From an uncultured Cohaesibacter sp. (GTDB lineage Bacteria > Pseudomonadota > Alphaproteobacteria > Rhizobiales > Cohaesibacteraceae), in the NCBI RefSeq assembly GCF_963666525.1, contig NZ_OY762905.1, positions 930,001 through 994,000 of the forward strand: 64,000 nucleotides of DNA, written 5' to 3'. This document shows, in pieces, positions 33,977 through 43,158 of this stretch (its first letter is position 1; the number at the start of each line of letters is the position of its first letter). The notes under the pieces are model-generated. The model was not told the origin of the DNA, did not search any database, and worked only from the letters and a program-made list of their open reading frames with translations. Position numbers and translations under genes: made by a program.

Positions 33977-35362
33977 TCAGCTGAACTGGGCAACCCGATC
34001 CCGCAAATCAAGAAACTCTTCTTCCTCTTCCTCGGCAACCGTTTCACCATGCAAAGCCGAGCCGAACACGTCTGCCGAGGCAAAGACATCGGCATCGTCT
34101 TCCATCATCGCCGACATGTCGCTCTCTTCGATGTCGTCTGCAGCGTCCAGTGTGTCCTCATCATCCTCAGAAACAGATGCGAACACATCGCCTTCCAGTT
34201 CAACTTCGTCCGATACACTGTCAAACAGGTCTTCAGCCGCTTCAGCCTTGGCCGGTTCTACGGTTTCGAGATAATCGGCAGTATCCTTTGTTGCGTTTGC
34301 CTCAGCGGCCCAATCAAGATCCTGCATGTCAACAAACTCGACATCGGCCTGCTCGGAGACAACTGCATCATCAACTTCGTCTGTCGTGTCGACTGCTACC
34401 GCCGCGAACTCGTCTTCGACCTCGTCGTGGGCCAATTCCTCAGCGTCCATGACCTCGGCGTCATCCGCCTCGAATTCGGCATCCATGACCGACGGCCCGG
34501 TATCAAACAGGGCATCGGCTTCATCCTGTGTCATCTCGGCGGAGAGATCACAGTTGTCATCCTCATCTTCAGTCGCGGAACCAACGTTGGCAAACAGGGC
34601 ATCGACATCATCCTGATCGGCTTCCTCATGCAGATCAACATTATCGAACAGCATGTCGACATCATCCTGCTCGACCCCTTCCCCGGCGAGGGCTGGCCCG
34701 TTGAGCAGATGGGCGTCAGGCCGCTGGTCATGGCGTTTGTGATCATGCTGATCCACTTCCATACCATCGGATTCGAAGCCCCAGATCTCGATCATGGAAT
34801 TGATGCGGCTCTCGATATAGCGCATGGCATCGACGATTTTCCGGATCCGCTGGCCGGTCAGATCCTGGAAGGAACAGGCCATGTAGATATTGGTCGCTTC
34901 CATATCCAGTTCATCGCACTTGTCGCTGTCAGCGCCCATTTCGCGCAGCGTCCAGGCGAACTCCTGAATCTTCTCGGCAGCCCCCAGAATTTCACTCGTC
35001 GCACTTTCCGTCTGGGAAACAATGGCATCGAGCTCAATCGTCGCCCGCTCGAAGCGTTCGGCGCCCTCGTTGTCTTCGTGCTTGATCTGGGCAATTTCTT
35101 TCTTGGTCCGCTCGATGGCATGAGCCATATCGGCAAGATCCATGCGAACCTGATGCATGAGAGACGACGGCGCGCGTTCACGGGTGATCGATTTTTCCAG
35201 TTTATCGATCGCGGACAATAGGGTATCAGTATCTGCGTTACGGTTTCTGCGGGCATACTCTGCCAGGAACCAGCGACCTCTCGCAGTTTCCATCACGGCG
35301 GCTTCAATCGCCAGATAGTCCTCTTGTCGCAGTGGTGAAGGTGGCATTGGTTTGCTGCTCAT
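33977..35362 (-). CDS. CheZ-family phosphatase-like protein with acidic tail
   Basis: The first 200 residues match the CheZ family, which dephosphorylates CheY: a long helical hairpin with the active-site motif SFQDLTGQRIRKI (Asp167 and Gln171 correspond to E. coli Asp143 and Gln147). The remaining 260 residues form a very acidic, probably disordered tail with three short motifs, QDDVDMLF (232-239), QDDVDALF (250-257) and QDEADALF (279-286), resembling the CheY-binding peptide of FliM (LNQEEIDNLL in this window). Total length 461 residues, twice that of E. coli CheZ (214). It is divergent from the MFS gene and convergent with the GPR-like gene. No che operon is in the window. Confidence 0.8.
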   Translation of the reverse strand: MSSKPMPPSPLRQEDYLAIEAAVMETARGRWFLAEYARRNRNADTDTLLSAIDKLEKSITRERAPSSLMHQVRMDLADMAHAIERTKKEIAQIKHEDNEGAERFERATIELDAIVSQTESATSEILGAAEKIQEFAWTLREMGADSDKCDELDMEATNIYMACSFQDLTGQRIRKIVDAMRYIESRINSMIEIWGFESDGMEVDQHDHKRHDQRPDAHLLNGPALAGEGVEQDDVDMLFDNVDLHEEADQDDVDALFANVGSATEDEDDNCDLSAEMTQDEADALFDTGPSVMDAEFEADDAEVMDAEELAHDEVEDEFAAVAVDTTDEVDDAVVSEQADVEFVDMQDLDWAAEANATKDTADYLETVEPAKAEAAEDLFDSVSDEVELEGDVFASVSEDDEDTLDAADDIEESDMSAMMEDDADVFASADVFGSALHGETVAEEEEEEFLDLRDRVAQFS

Positions 35363-35481
35363 GGTTCAGACCAAGTTCCTATCGTTATTGGCGCGAATCA
35401 CGCTCGATATACGCATTCTCACGGCCCGATGCTACAGGCCAAATCTTAACGCACTTTTACTTTTCAGCAGGCAAATCTGCG

Positions 35482-36674
35482 ATGCAGGCCCCATATCAGC
35501 AAAATTACGCTTTACGAATGTCCCTTTTTACGCTGGATTCTTTTTTCCTTATGGAATCTACGTACCCTTCTTCGCGGTTTGGCTGAAAAGTCTCGACTTT
35601 GGTGCCGAAGCCATCGGAATGGTGTTAACCATACCCATGATTGCCCGCGTAATTTTTACACCTCTCATGGCGGCCATTTCGGACAAGATTGGTGACAGGC
35701 GGCTGGCCTTGCGCATCTATTGCACCTTCTATGGCCTGAGCTTCGCCCTGATCACCCTCAGTGATAGCCTTGTCTGGATCTGCCTGGTTATGGCGATATC
35801 ACATATTGCCCAGAGCGCGATCATCCCGGTCAGCGACTCCCTGGCGCTGGCGGGCACACGCCGGTTCGGCCTCGATTATGGCCGGATGCGCAGCTCTGGC
35901 ACCTTTGCCTTCTTGTTGGCCAACCTGGCGGGCGGACTGTTCATGCAGACCTTCGGTGACAACAGGCTGATCTGGCTGCTGGTTGCAGGCAACATGCTGC
36001 ATATCCTCTTTTCGATGACCCTGCCCATCGACCCGCGCCGTATCGACAACAGGTCGCTGGCCAAGGGGACCCGGCTCGACTGGAACCAGCTCAAGCAGTT
36101 CGCCCAGGCCAGCTTCTGGATGATCCTCATCAGTGCATCGCTGATTCAGGCATCCCACAGCATGCTCTATTCCTTTTCGGCCATTTACTGGAACAGGATT
36201 GGCATCAGTTCCAACATGACCGGCCTGTTGTGGTCGATGGCTTCGGTCTCGGAAATCATCCTGTTCCGCTATTCCAAGAAAATCTCCGCCCGTTTCAACT
36301 GGAAAGCCCTGATGCTGATCGCCGCCGTGATCGCCATCGTTCGCTGGGCAACCTTCCCGCTGGAGCTACCCATCTATGGCTATCTCTTGCTGCAGGTTCT
36401 GCACGCAGGCAGCTTCGGCTGCGCCCATCTTGGGGCGATGTTCTTCATCAACGAACTGGTGGATGACGAGATTTCAGGCACAGCTCAGGGGCTCTACACA
36501 ATGCTGACCGGTCTGTTGTCGGCATTCGCAACCACCGCCTCGGGCTTTCTCTATGCGGAACTCAATGGTTTGGCCTTCCTGTCGATGAGCCTTGTTGGCC
36601 TTGTCGCTCTTGCCCTGTTGCTGCTGAGCGGCGTGTTCCCGCTGACCCGCATCCGGGCAGACGAGAGGGAATGA
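35482..36674 (+). CDS. MFS transporter with apparent frameshift near start
   Basis: The product is an MFS_1-like (3-phenylpropionate transporter-type) membrane protein of about 400 residues with about 12 helices (PFFAVWLKSLDFGAEAIGMV; FINELVDDEISGTAQGLYTM). The natural start appears to be the ATG at 35482 (MQAPYQQNYALRMSLF), but the frame that encodes the first helix (FYAGFFFPYGIYVPFF) is shifted by one base. The switch is at a run of five T (35525-35529); six T would join the two frames. In the second frame there is no ATG, GTG or TTG close to the first helix, and an open frame further upstream overlaps the divergent CheZ-like gene. This may be a sequencing error, a real inactivating mutation or ribosomal slippage on the T run. 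Confidence 0.75.
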
Positions 36675-36866
36675 GCGGCGCAATTAGATACGATATGCGA
36701 TTAAAGCTCTTCAAATGGCGGATTTTTCTGTATAACAGGCCTATAGTGCGGTGTTCGTCTGGAACTGCGGATTCCGGTTTTAATACTATTTGGTTGATTC
36801 TATTTGAGCACGCCCGTTTGTTCGGAGCGCTGGCTTTTGGAAACGGGAACAGGGCGCAACGACATC

Positions 36867-38021
36867 ATGGCTCCACAGGGATCAGACATTGCCACAAGCG
36901 GGCAGCCTCCCCTATTGCAGGGCGATGGTTCAGAGACTGAAGGCACCCTTCGTCTCGTCGGCGACTGGACAATCGACACCCTCAAGCAGGCCGATCAGCA
37001 GGTTGAGAGCATTCTCCAGTCCAACAGCGGCTTTGAGAAGCTTGATCTGTCCGGCCTTGCCATGCTCGACACTTCGGGAGCCTGGGTCATCATCCGCCTG
37101 TTGCGCGGCCTTGGCCTGAAGGTGAGAGATGCCGAGCCCATCAGAGCGGATCACAAGTCGCTGTTCGATGCGGTGGAAGAAACCAACAAGACTCAGCCAC
37201 ACTCAACACCACAGCCGGGTTTTCTGCTCTCCGTTCTCAGTCAGACCGGCGAGGATGTCGTCGAGATCTACAAGGACATCAAAATCCTTGCCTATCTGAC
37301 CGGCGAGATCGTGCTGTGTCTTCTGCGCAGCGTCGTCAACCCGCGCAGTCTGCGCATCACCTCCATTGTCCATCACATGCACCAGACCGGCCTAAAGGCG
37401 GTTCCGATCGTTGCGCTGATGTCGTTCCTCGTCGGCGCCATCGTGGCTCAGCAGGGCGCCTTTCAGCTGCGCAAATTCGGAGCAGAACCGTTCGTCATCG
37501 ATCTGGTCGGCATTCTGGTGCTACGCGAAGTCGGCATCCTGCTCACCGCCATCCTCGTTGCCGGACGATCGGGCAGCGCCTTCACAGCCGAAATCGGCTC
37601 GATGAAGATGCGCGAGGAAATCGATGCCATGCGCGTCATGGGCCTCAACATCATAGAGGTTCTGATCGCGCCGCGCGTCATCGCGCTGATCATCGCCCTG
37701 CCTCTGCTGGGGCTTGTGGCCAACCTTGCCGGTCTCATTGGCGGCGGGATGCTGCTCTGGGCCTATTCCGACATTGCGCCGACCGCCTATATCAACTGGC
37801 TGCGTGAAGCGGTGGCCATCAACACCTTCCTCGTCGGTGTGATCAAGGCGCCCTTCATGGCCCTGATCATCGCCCTGATTTCATGCAGCGAAGGGCTTCA
37901 GGTCGGCGGCAGCGCCGAAAGCCTTGGCCGACGCACCACCGCCGCCGTGGTCAAGTCCATCTTCCTGATGGTCATGGTTGACGGCCTGTTCGCGATTTTC
38001 TTCGCGGCTATCGGCTATTAG
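36867..38021 (+). CDS. mlaE: MlaE-family lipid ABC transporter permease with STAS domain
   Basis: MlaE is the inner-membrane permease of a phospholipid transporter that keeps outer-membrane lipid asymmetry. The 384-residue product has an N-terminal STAS-like domain (about residues 20-110, EKLDLSGLAMLDTSGAWVII), the job done by separate MlaB in E. coli, then a permease domain (about 130-384) with family signatures LREVGILLTAILVAGRSGSA and EIGSMKMREEIDAMRVMGLN. The ATG at 36867 is the most likely start; one 21 codons upstream is possible. It is the first of mlaE-mlaF-mlaD. Confidence 0.93.
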   Translation: MAPQGSDIATSGQPPLLQGDGSETEGTLRLVGDWTIDTLKQADQQVESILQSNSGFEKLDLSGLAMLDTSGAWVIIRLLRGLGLKVRDAEPIRADHKSLFDAVEETNKTQPHSTPQPGFLLSVLSQTGEDVVEIYKDIKILAYLTGEIVLCLLRSVVNPRSLRITSIVHHMHQTGLKAVPIVALMSFLVGAIVAQQGAFQLRKFGAEPFVIDLVGILVLREVGILLTAILVAGRSGSAFTAEIGSMKMREEIDAMRVMGLNIIEVLIAPRVIALIIALPLLGLVANLAGLIGGGMLLWAYSDIAPTAYINWLREAVAINTFLVGVIKAPFMALIIALISCSEGLQVGGSAESLGRRTTAAVVKSIFLMVMVDGLFAIFFAAIGY

Positions 38022-38031
38022 GAGGGACCGG

Positions 38032-38844
38032 ATGACCACGACCCTTGATAGCCAAAAGACAGCCTCATCAAGCGATGGCGCAAAACCGCCCATCCTTTCC
38101 ATCCGGGGCCTGACTGTCGGGTTTGACGAGCGCCTGATCCTCGACAAGCTTGACCTTGACGTCAACCGTGGCGAGATTCTCGGTATTGTCGGCGCTTCGG
38201 GCACGGGCAAGAGCGTGCTATTGCGCAGCGTGCTTGGCCTGCTTCATCGTCAGGCCGGACAGTTCATCCTGTTTGGCCATGACACCGAAAAGCTGACACG
38301 GGCCGAGCGGCTGACCATCGAACGGCGCCTCGGCGTCCTGTTCCAGCATGGAGCCCTGTTTTCCTCGCTTTCGGTGTTGCAGAATATTCAGGTGCCGATG
38401 CGCGAGTATTACTCGCTACCCCAGCGCCTCATGGATGAACTGGCGATCTCCAAGCTCGAGCTGGTCGGCCTGTCTCCGGACGCGGCCCACAAATTCCCTT
38501 CCGAGCTGTCAGGAGGCATGATTAAACGCGCCGCGCTTGCCCGCGCGCTGGCGCTAGATCCGCAGTTGCTGTTTCTGGACGAGCCGACGTCCGGCCTCGA
38601 CCCGATCAGCGCAGAAGAATTCGATGATCTGATTTCCACGCTCAGAGACACTTTGGGTCTCACCGTTTTTATGGTAACCCATGATCTGGATAGTCTCAGT
38701 CAGGCGTGCGACCGGATTGCCGTGCTTGCCGAGCGCCGGGTTCTGGCGATTGGAACCATGCAGGAACTCCAGAAGAACCCGCACCCCTGGATCAAGAGCT
38801 ATTTCACGGGCAAACGCGCCTTCAGACAATGGGACAAGAGCTGA
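38032..38844 (+). CDS. mlaF: MlaF-family lipid ABC transporter ATPase
   Basis: The 270-residue ATP-binding subunit has Walker A (GASGTGKS, about residues 54-61), the ABC signature (ELSGGMIKR, about 156-164), Walker B (LLFLDEPTSGLDP, about 176-188) and the switch His (MVTHD). It drives lipid transport between the membranes through MlaE. A GGAGGG site lies 6 bases before the ATG at 38032, which overlaps nothing; the gene begins 10 bases after mlaE and ends 2 bases before mlaD. Confidence 0.95.
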   Translation: MTTTLDSQKTASSSDGAKPPILSIRGLTVGFDERLILDKLDLDVNRGEILGIVGASGTGKSVLLRSVLGLLHRQAGQFILFGHDTEKLTRAERLTIERRLGVLFQHGALFSSLSVLQNIQVPMREYYSLPQRLMDELAISKLELVGLSPDAAHKFPSELSGGMIKRAALARALALDPQLLFLDEPTSGLDPISAEEFDDLISTLRDTLGLTVFMVTHDLDSLSQACDRIAVLAERRVLAIGTMQELQKNPHPWIKSYFTGKRAFRQWDKS

Positions 38845-38846
38845 CG

Positions 38847-40244
38847 ATGGAAACCAAAGCCAATTATGTAGCCATAGGCCTGTTCACGCTGATTCTGGTG
38901 GCCCTCGGGTTCGGTTTCATCTACTGGATTGCCAAATACGATGAAACCAGACCGACAACCCAGCTTGTCGTGCGGTTTGAAGGCTCCGTCGCCGGTCTTA
39001 ACCGCGGCGGCGCGGTGATGTTCAACGGCATCAAGGTCGGCGAAGTCCAAAGGCTCGAATATGACCCGAACAATCCTCGCTATGTGAAGGCCGACCTGAT
39101 GGTCGACGCAGACATCCCGCTCAAGAAGGACAGCGACGTCGGCCTTTCCTTTCAGGGCCTGACCGGGGTCGGCACGGTCGAAATCAAGGGTGGTAGCCCC
39201 AACCTGCCCGATCTGCTGGATCAGGGCGGTGTGCCAGAACTGACCGCCCGCAGTTCCTCCTTCGAGGATTTGATGAACGGCGCCCGCCAGCTGATGACCC
39301 GCGCAGACAAGGTGCTCTCCAAGATCGAGGACGTGGTCGACACCAATCAGGAAGGCATTAACAGCTCGATCAAGAATATTGAGAGTTTCACGACGGCGCT
39401 CAACAAAAATTCTGACAATATCGAGACCTTCCTTGCGGATGCATCAAGCGCCGCAAAGGGGCTGACCTCGCTTTCCGAGCGTCTCGAGGGCCTCAGCGAC
39501 CGGGCCGACACCCTGCTGGCGGCGGTCGATCCTGAGAGCATCAAGACCAGCGTCACCAATGTCGAAAAATTCAGCGACAAGCTTGTCAACACTTCGGATC
39601 GCTTTGACGAGATCGTGACCAATGTGACGGAGGCCTCGAAGGGCATCAACGATTTCTCCTCCAATCTCAATGAATCCCTCGGCAAGGTGAACGAGCTGGT
39701 CGCCAGTGTCGATCCGGAAGTGATCTCTGCAGCTGTTATCTCGCTGAAGGGCTTTGCCGACTCGCTGGAGCGCTCTTCCGACGACATCGACGCCATTCTC
39801 GAAAATGCCAAGCAGGCTTCAGGTGACATCAGCACCTTCTCCCAGTCGCTAGCCTCGCGTACTGATGATTTCAACATGATCGTGACCGACGCCAAGGAAC
39901 TCGCCGCACGCCTCAACAAGGCATCCGAGCGGATCGACGGCATTCTGGGCAAGGTCGATGGCATCCTCTCTGACGAAAAGGGCGGAAAAGGCGTCGTCGA
40001 GGAAGTGACCCTTGCAGCCCGGTCCATCCGCAGCGTGGCGGACAAGTTCAACAGCCGGGCCGACGAAATCTCCGACGGCATCGCCCGTTTCTCCGGCCGT
40101 GGCCTGCGCGATGTCGAAGCCATGGTATCCGAGGCCCGACAGACGCTGAAGCGCGTGGAGAGCGCAGTCGACAAGATCGACAAGGACCCCTCCAGCGTCC
40201 TCTTTGGTGGCAACAAGGTGAAGACCTACAATCAACGCTATTAG
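38847..40244 (+). CDS. mlaD: MlaD-family MCE protein
   Basis: Periplasmic lipid-binding subunit of the Mla-type transporter. The 465-residue product has an N-terminal signal anchor (about residues 7-29, AIGLFTLILVALGFGFIYWI), one MCE domain (about 40-118, RFEGSVAGLNRGGAVMFNG) and a very long helical C-terminal part (about 130-440) rich in Ser, Asp and Lys that may form a coiled-coil tube or span the periplasm. E. coli MlaD is only 183 residues; long tails are common in alphaproteobacteria. It starts 2 bases after mlaF. Confidence 0.93.
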   Translation: METKANYVAIGLFTLILVALGFGFIYWIAKYDETRPTTQLVVRFEGSVAGLNRGGAVMFNGIKVGEVQRLEYDPNNPRYVKADLMVDADIPLKKDSDVGLSFQGLTGVGTVEIKGGSPNLPDLLDQGGVPELTARSSSFEDLMNGARQLMTRADKVLSKIEDVVDTNQEGINSSIKNIESFTTALNKNSDNIETFLADASSAAKGLTSLSERLEGLSDRADTLLAAVDPESIKTSVTNVEKFSDKLVNTSDRFDEIVTNVTEASKGINDFSSNLNESLGKVNELVASVDPEVISAAVISLKGFADSLERSSDDIDAILENAKQASGDISTFSQSLASRTDDFNMIVTDAKELAARLNKASERIDGILGKVDGILSDEKGGKGVVEEVTLAARSIRSVADKFNSRADEISDGIARFSGRGLRDVEAMVSEARQTLKRVESAVDKIDKDPSSVLFGGNKVKTYNQRY

Positions 40245-40499
40245 GCAGCGGTCTTCCTGCTGAACTGGGACGAAGGAATCGCCTTTCCGAGGTGGCACCG
40301 GATTCGGATAGCATGTCCGCTGTCCCTGACAGGAATGGCGAGATGTCACCCATGGCGACCAAAGCGGCGCAAATGAAAGCAAAAGCACAGAAACAGCTTC
40401 GCCGGTTTTGCGCCTAAACCCCAAATGATGAAAGAAAAACAGTCATTTTTGGGAAAAAGCGGTTGGAAGTTCATATTTCTAGGTTAAGGTAGGCCCGGA

Positions 40500-41135
40500 T
40501 TGGTTAAGTTTATTGCCGAGGTGCGATCCTTGTATTCTGCGTCCGAAATTGTCCGTATTGTGCTAAGCGTGAGTTTTGCTCTGGGGCTTGCATCCTGCTC
40601 TGTCGTTGGCGGAGGCAAGGAGCTGGCAACCTATGACCTGAGTGCTCCGACGAGCTTTGACAATCTTTCCGGCCGTAGCAAAGCCCAATTGCTGGTCTCG
40701 GTGCCAACCGCTCTCAAATCTCTCGACAGCGAAATGATCGTGGTGCGGCCCAGTGCCTCGGAGATCACCTACTTCGGCGACGCCCAGTGGAGCGACAGCC
40801 TGCCTAACGTTTTGCAGGACAAGCTGATCCGGACCTTCGAGAATTCGGGTCGGATCCGGTCTGTGGTCAAGCCGGGTGACGGCGTTGTCGTAGACTACAA
40901 GCTTTCCACTGCCATCCGCACCTTCGAGCTGGATGACCAGGGCCAGCCAACGGCCCGTATTGCCCTGTCCGTCAAGATCATCAATGACCGTTCCGGCCGC
41001 GTAATTGCTTCGCGCCAGTTCGAGGCATCCGCCCCGGCAGGCGCGGCAACGCCTGCCAAGGGGGTCGCAGCAATGGATCGTGCCCTTGGCGTCGTGCTCA
41101 AGGATATTCTGGTCTGGGTGCTGAGCACCACCTGA
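40500..41135 (+). CDS. ABC-type transport auxiliary lipoprotein
   Basis: The 211-residue product belongs to the ABC_trans_aux (PqiC-like) lipoprotein family. It has a lipoprotein signal peptide with lipobox LASC (Cys at about residue 33) and the conserved pattern with YDLSAPTSF and AQWSDSLPNVLQDKLIRTFE. It should sit on the inner face of the outer membrane and work with the MlaEFD proteins, taking the place of MlaC/MlaA for which no gene is seen nearby. The start is uncertain: a TTG at 40500 after AAGGTAGG, or GTG at 40521. It lies 255 bases after mlaD; that gap has no other visible element. Confidence 0.85.
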   Translation: MVKFIAEVRSLYSASEIVRIVLSVSFALGLASCSVVGGGKELATYDLSAPTSFDNLSGRSKAQLLVSVPTALKSLDSEMIVVRPSASEITYFGDAQWSDSLPNVLQDKLIRTFENSGRIRSVVKPGDGVVVDYKLSTAIRTFELDDQGQPTARIALSVKIINDRSGRVIASRQFEASAPAGAATPAKGVAAMDRALGVVLKDILVWVLSTT

Positions 41136-41168
41136 ACCATAAGGGCACCGCCTTGATGCCCCGTTTCC

Positions 41169-42176
41169 TCAGTCATGCGAGAGCTTGGCAATGTTGGTCA
41201 GGAATTGCGCCGCGCTGGCCTCCCAGCTATATCGGGAAGCATGGTCCAAACACAGCTGCGGATCAATTTTCAGAGCTTCTCTTACCGCTTCAGACAGATC
41301 ATCTTTCAGAACCCCGGCACCACTGTCACCAATGACATCCAACGGCCCCATGACGGGGTAGGCTGCAACAGGGAGCCCGGAAGCCAGCGCTTCCAGCAGG
41401 ACGATGCCGAAAGTGTCGGTTCTGGAAGGAAACACGAAAACATCACAGGAAGCATAGACTTCCGCCAGTGCTTCGCCCTCCTTGAGGCCCAGGAACACCG
41501 CATCCGGATAGCGCGCTTCCAGCTCGGCTTTCTGAGGGCCGTCTCCGACCACAATCTTGGTGCCCGCCACATCAAGCTTCAGGAAGGCTTCGATATTCTT
41601 CTCAACCGCAACGCGCCCCACATAGAGCAGCAGCGGCCCCGGATAGTCGAGCACCTTGTTTTCGCGTGGATGGAACAAGGCCAGATCAACTCCCCGCCCC
41701 CAGTAGCGCAGGTTGAGGAAGCCGCGGTCCTGCAGATCCCGTTTGAGGCTGGGGGTCGCAACCATGCAGCAGCTGCCCGGATTGTGAAACCAGCGCAGAC
41801 CGGCATAGGAAAGCGACAACGGCACCGGAAAACGCGCCGCCAGATATTCCGGAAACCGCGTGTGATAGGACGTGGTGAAGGCCATGTCGCGCTGGCGGCA
41901 ATAACGCCGCGCCCAGAAGCCCAGCGGCCCCTCGGTCGAGATATGGACATATTCGGGATCGATTTCCCGGATCTTCTTTGCAACCCCGCGCCCCATGGTC
42001 AACGACAGGCGGATTTCGGGATAGGTCGGACAGGGGATCGTCTTGAAATCGAGAGGCGTCAGATAATGCACCTCAAGACCCTTGTTTCTCAGTTCCTGAC
42101 CCAGCCGGTCTAGAGAGCGGACAACACCATTCACTTGTGGATGCCAGGCATCCGTAACAATCATAAGCCCACTCAT
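41169..42176 (-). CDS. agt: GT4-family glycosyltransferase, Agt-like
   Basis: The 335-residue product is a GT-B fold glycosyltransferase of family 4 (motifs TDAWHPQVNGVVRSL at the start; VFPSRTDTFGIVLLEALASG with the EX7E pattern near residues 250-270). Its stop side follows, and its start overlaps, the PlcP-like gene by 4 bases (ATGA). In rhizobia and marine alphaproteobacteria the plcP-agt pair replaces phospholipids by glycolipids (glucosyl- or glucuronosyl-diacylglycerol) when phosphate is scarce; PlcP makes the diacylglycerol that Agt glycosylates. Function is inferred from pairing and family. Confidence 0.8.
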   Translation of the reverse strand: MSGLMIVTDAWHPQVNGVVRSLDRLGQELRNKGLEVHYLTPLDFKTIPCPTYPEIRLSLTMGRGVAKKIREIDPEYVHISTEGPLGFWARRYCRQRDMAFTTSYHTRFPEYLAARFPVPLSLSYAGLRWFHNPGSCCMVATPSLKRDLQDRGFLNLRYWGRGVDLALFHPRENKVLDYPGPLLLYVGRVAVEKNIEAFLKLDVAGTKIVVGDGPQKAELEARYPDAVFLGLKEGEALAEVYASCDVFVFPSRTDTFGIVLLEALASGLPVAAYPVMGPLDVIGDSGAGVLKDDLSEAVREALKIDPQLCLDHASRYSWEASAAQFLTNIAKLSHD

Positions 42177-42982
42177 GCAAGCGCCTTGGTCGAAGTTGGA
42201 TTTTGGAATTGCGTCACCGCCTTGGCTTCTTCGCTCCAGTGGATCAGCTCGAAGCGGCCGTCCTGATGCTCAACGATCGCCGTGCAGCTCTCGACCCAAT
42301 CACCGGTATTGAAATAGGAGATGCCGAATTTCTCATGCATCTCGGCATGGTGGATATGGCCGCAGATCACTCCGTCAACGTTGAACTTGCGCGCTTCCTG
42401 CGACAGGGTTTCCTCGAAGGTGCCAATGAAATTGACCGCATTCTTGACCCTCATCTTGGCCCACGCCGACAGCGACCAGTAGCTGAACCCCAGTTTTCGG
42501 CGCAGGGCATTGAGCACGGTGTTCAACCCGAGCGCAAAGCTGTAGGCCCAGTCACCCAGATGAGCGAGCCATTTGGCATGGCGCACAACCATGTCATATT
42601 GATCACCGTGGATAACCAGCAGCCGACGACCGTCCGCGGTTTCGTGGATGTCATGTTCCCTGACCTCGACACCGCCAAAATGCGCACCGTAATAATTGCG
42701 CAGAAACTCGTCGTGATTTCCGGGAACATAGATGACGCGCGCACCCTTGCGCGCTTTCCTCAGCAGCTTCTGGACCACATCGTTATGCAACTGCGGCCAG
42801 TGCCACCGGCTTTGCAGCCGCCAGCCATCGACAATATCGCCAACAAGATAGATCACGTCGGCATCGTGGTATTTCAGAAAATCAAGCAGCATCTCTGCCT
42901 GACAGCCACGGCTTCCCAGATGAACATCGGAGATGAACATCGTCCGATGTTTGTAAAGCCCTTCATCGCTGAACTGATTCAT
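42173..42982 (-). CDS. plcP: PlcP-like phospholipase C (metallophosphoesterase)
   Basis: A calcineurin-like metallophosphoesterase of 269 residues with all metal-site motifs: FISDVHLG (about 17-24), GDIVDGW (about 48-54), GNHDE (about 87-91), HGDQYD (about 125-130) and GHIHH (about 208-212). Such proteins are often annotated as UDP-2,3-diacylglucosamine hydrolase, but the type encoded next to agt is PlcP, shown in Sinorhizobium to degrade phospholipids in phosphate starvation. The upstream region has a pair of weak TGTCA-like motifs but no convincing Pho box. Confidence 0.8.
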   Translation of the reverse strand: MNQFSDEGLYKHRTMFISDVHLGSRGCQAEMLLDFLKYHDADVIYLVGDIVDGWRLQSRWHWPQLHNDVVQKLLRKARKGARVIYVPGNHDEFLRNYYGAHFGGVEVREHDIHETADGRRLLVIHGDQYDMVVRHAKWLAHLGDWAYSFALGLNTVLNALRRKLGFSYWSLSAWAKMRVKNAVNFIGTFEETLSQEARKFNVDGVICGHIHHAEMHEKFGISYFNTGDWVESCTAIVEHQDGRFELIHWSEEAKAVTQFQNPTSTKALA

Positions 42983-43158
42983 GTGTCTGCTCTGATTCAG
43001 GTTCTCTCAAAGTGTCCGCCCCTTTTAAGAACGGGCTGTCTCACTTTTGTGACAATCAGAGCAGGTGCAGCCGAAAAGGCAGGAGCTTTCCCCTGCCCTT
43101 GGCCAAAAACGGGCCTATTGGGTTGATAAACGGGCTGATTTTCGCCAAACGACGACCC

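Noticed and set aside
42983..43100. Possible Pho box upstream of plcP
   Set aside because: The two TGTCA-like half-sites match only about half of the 7-base consensus each, so the match is no better than chance.
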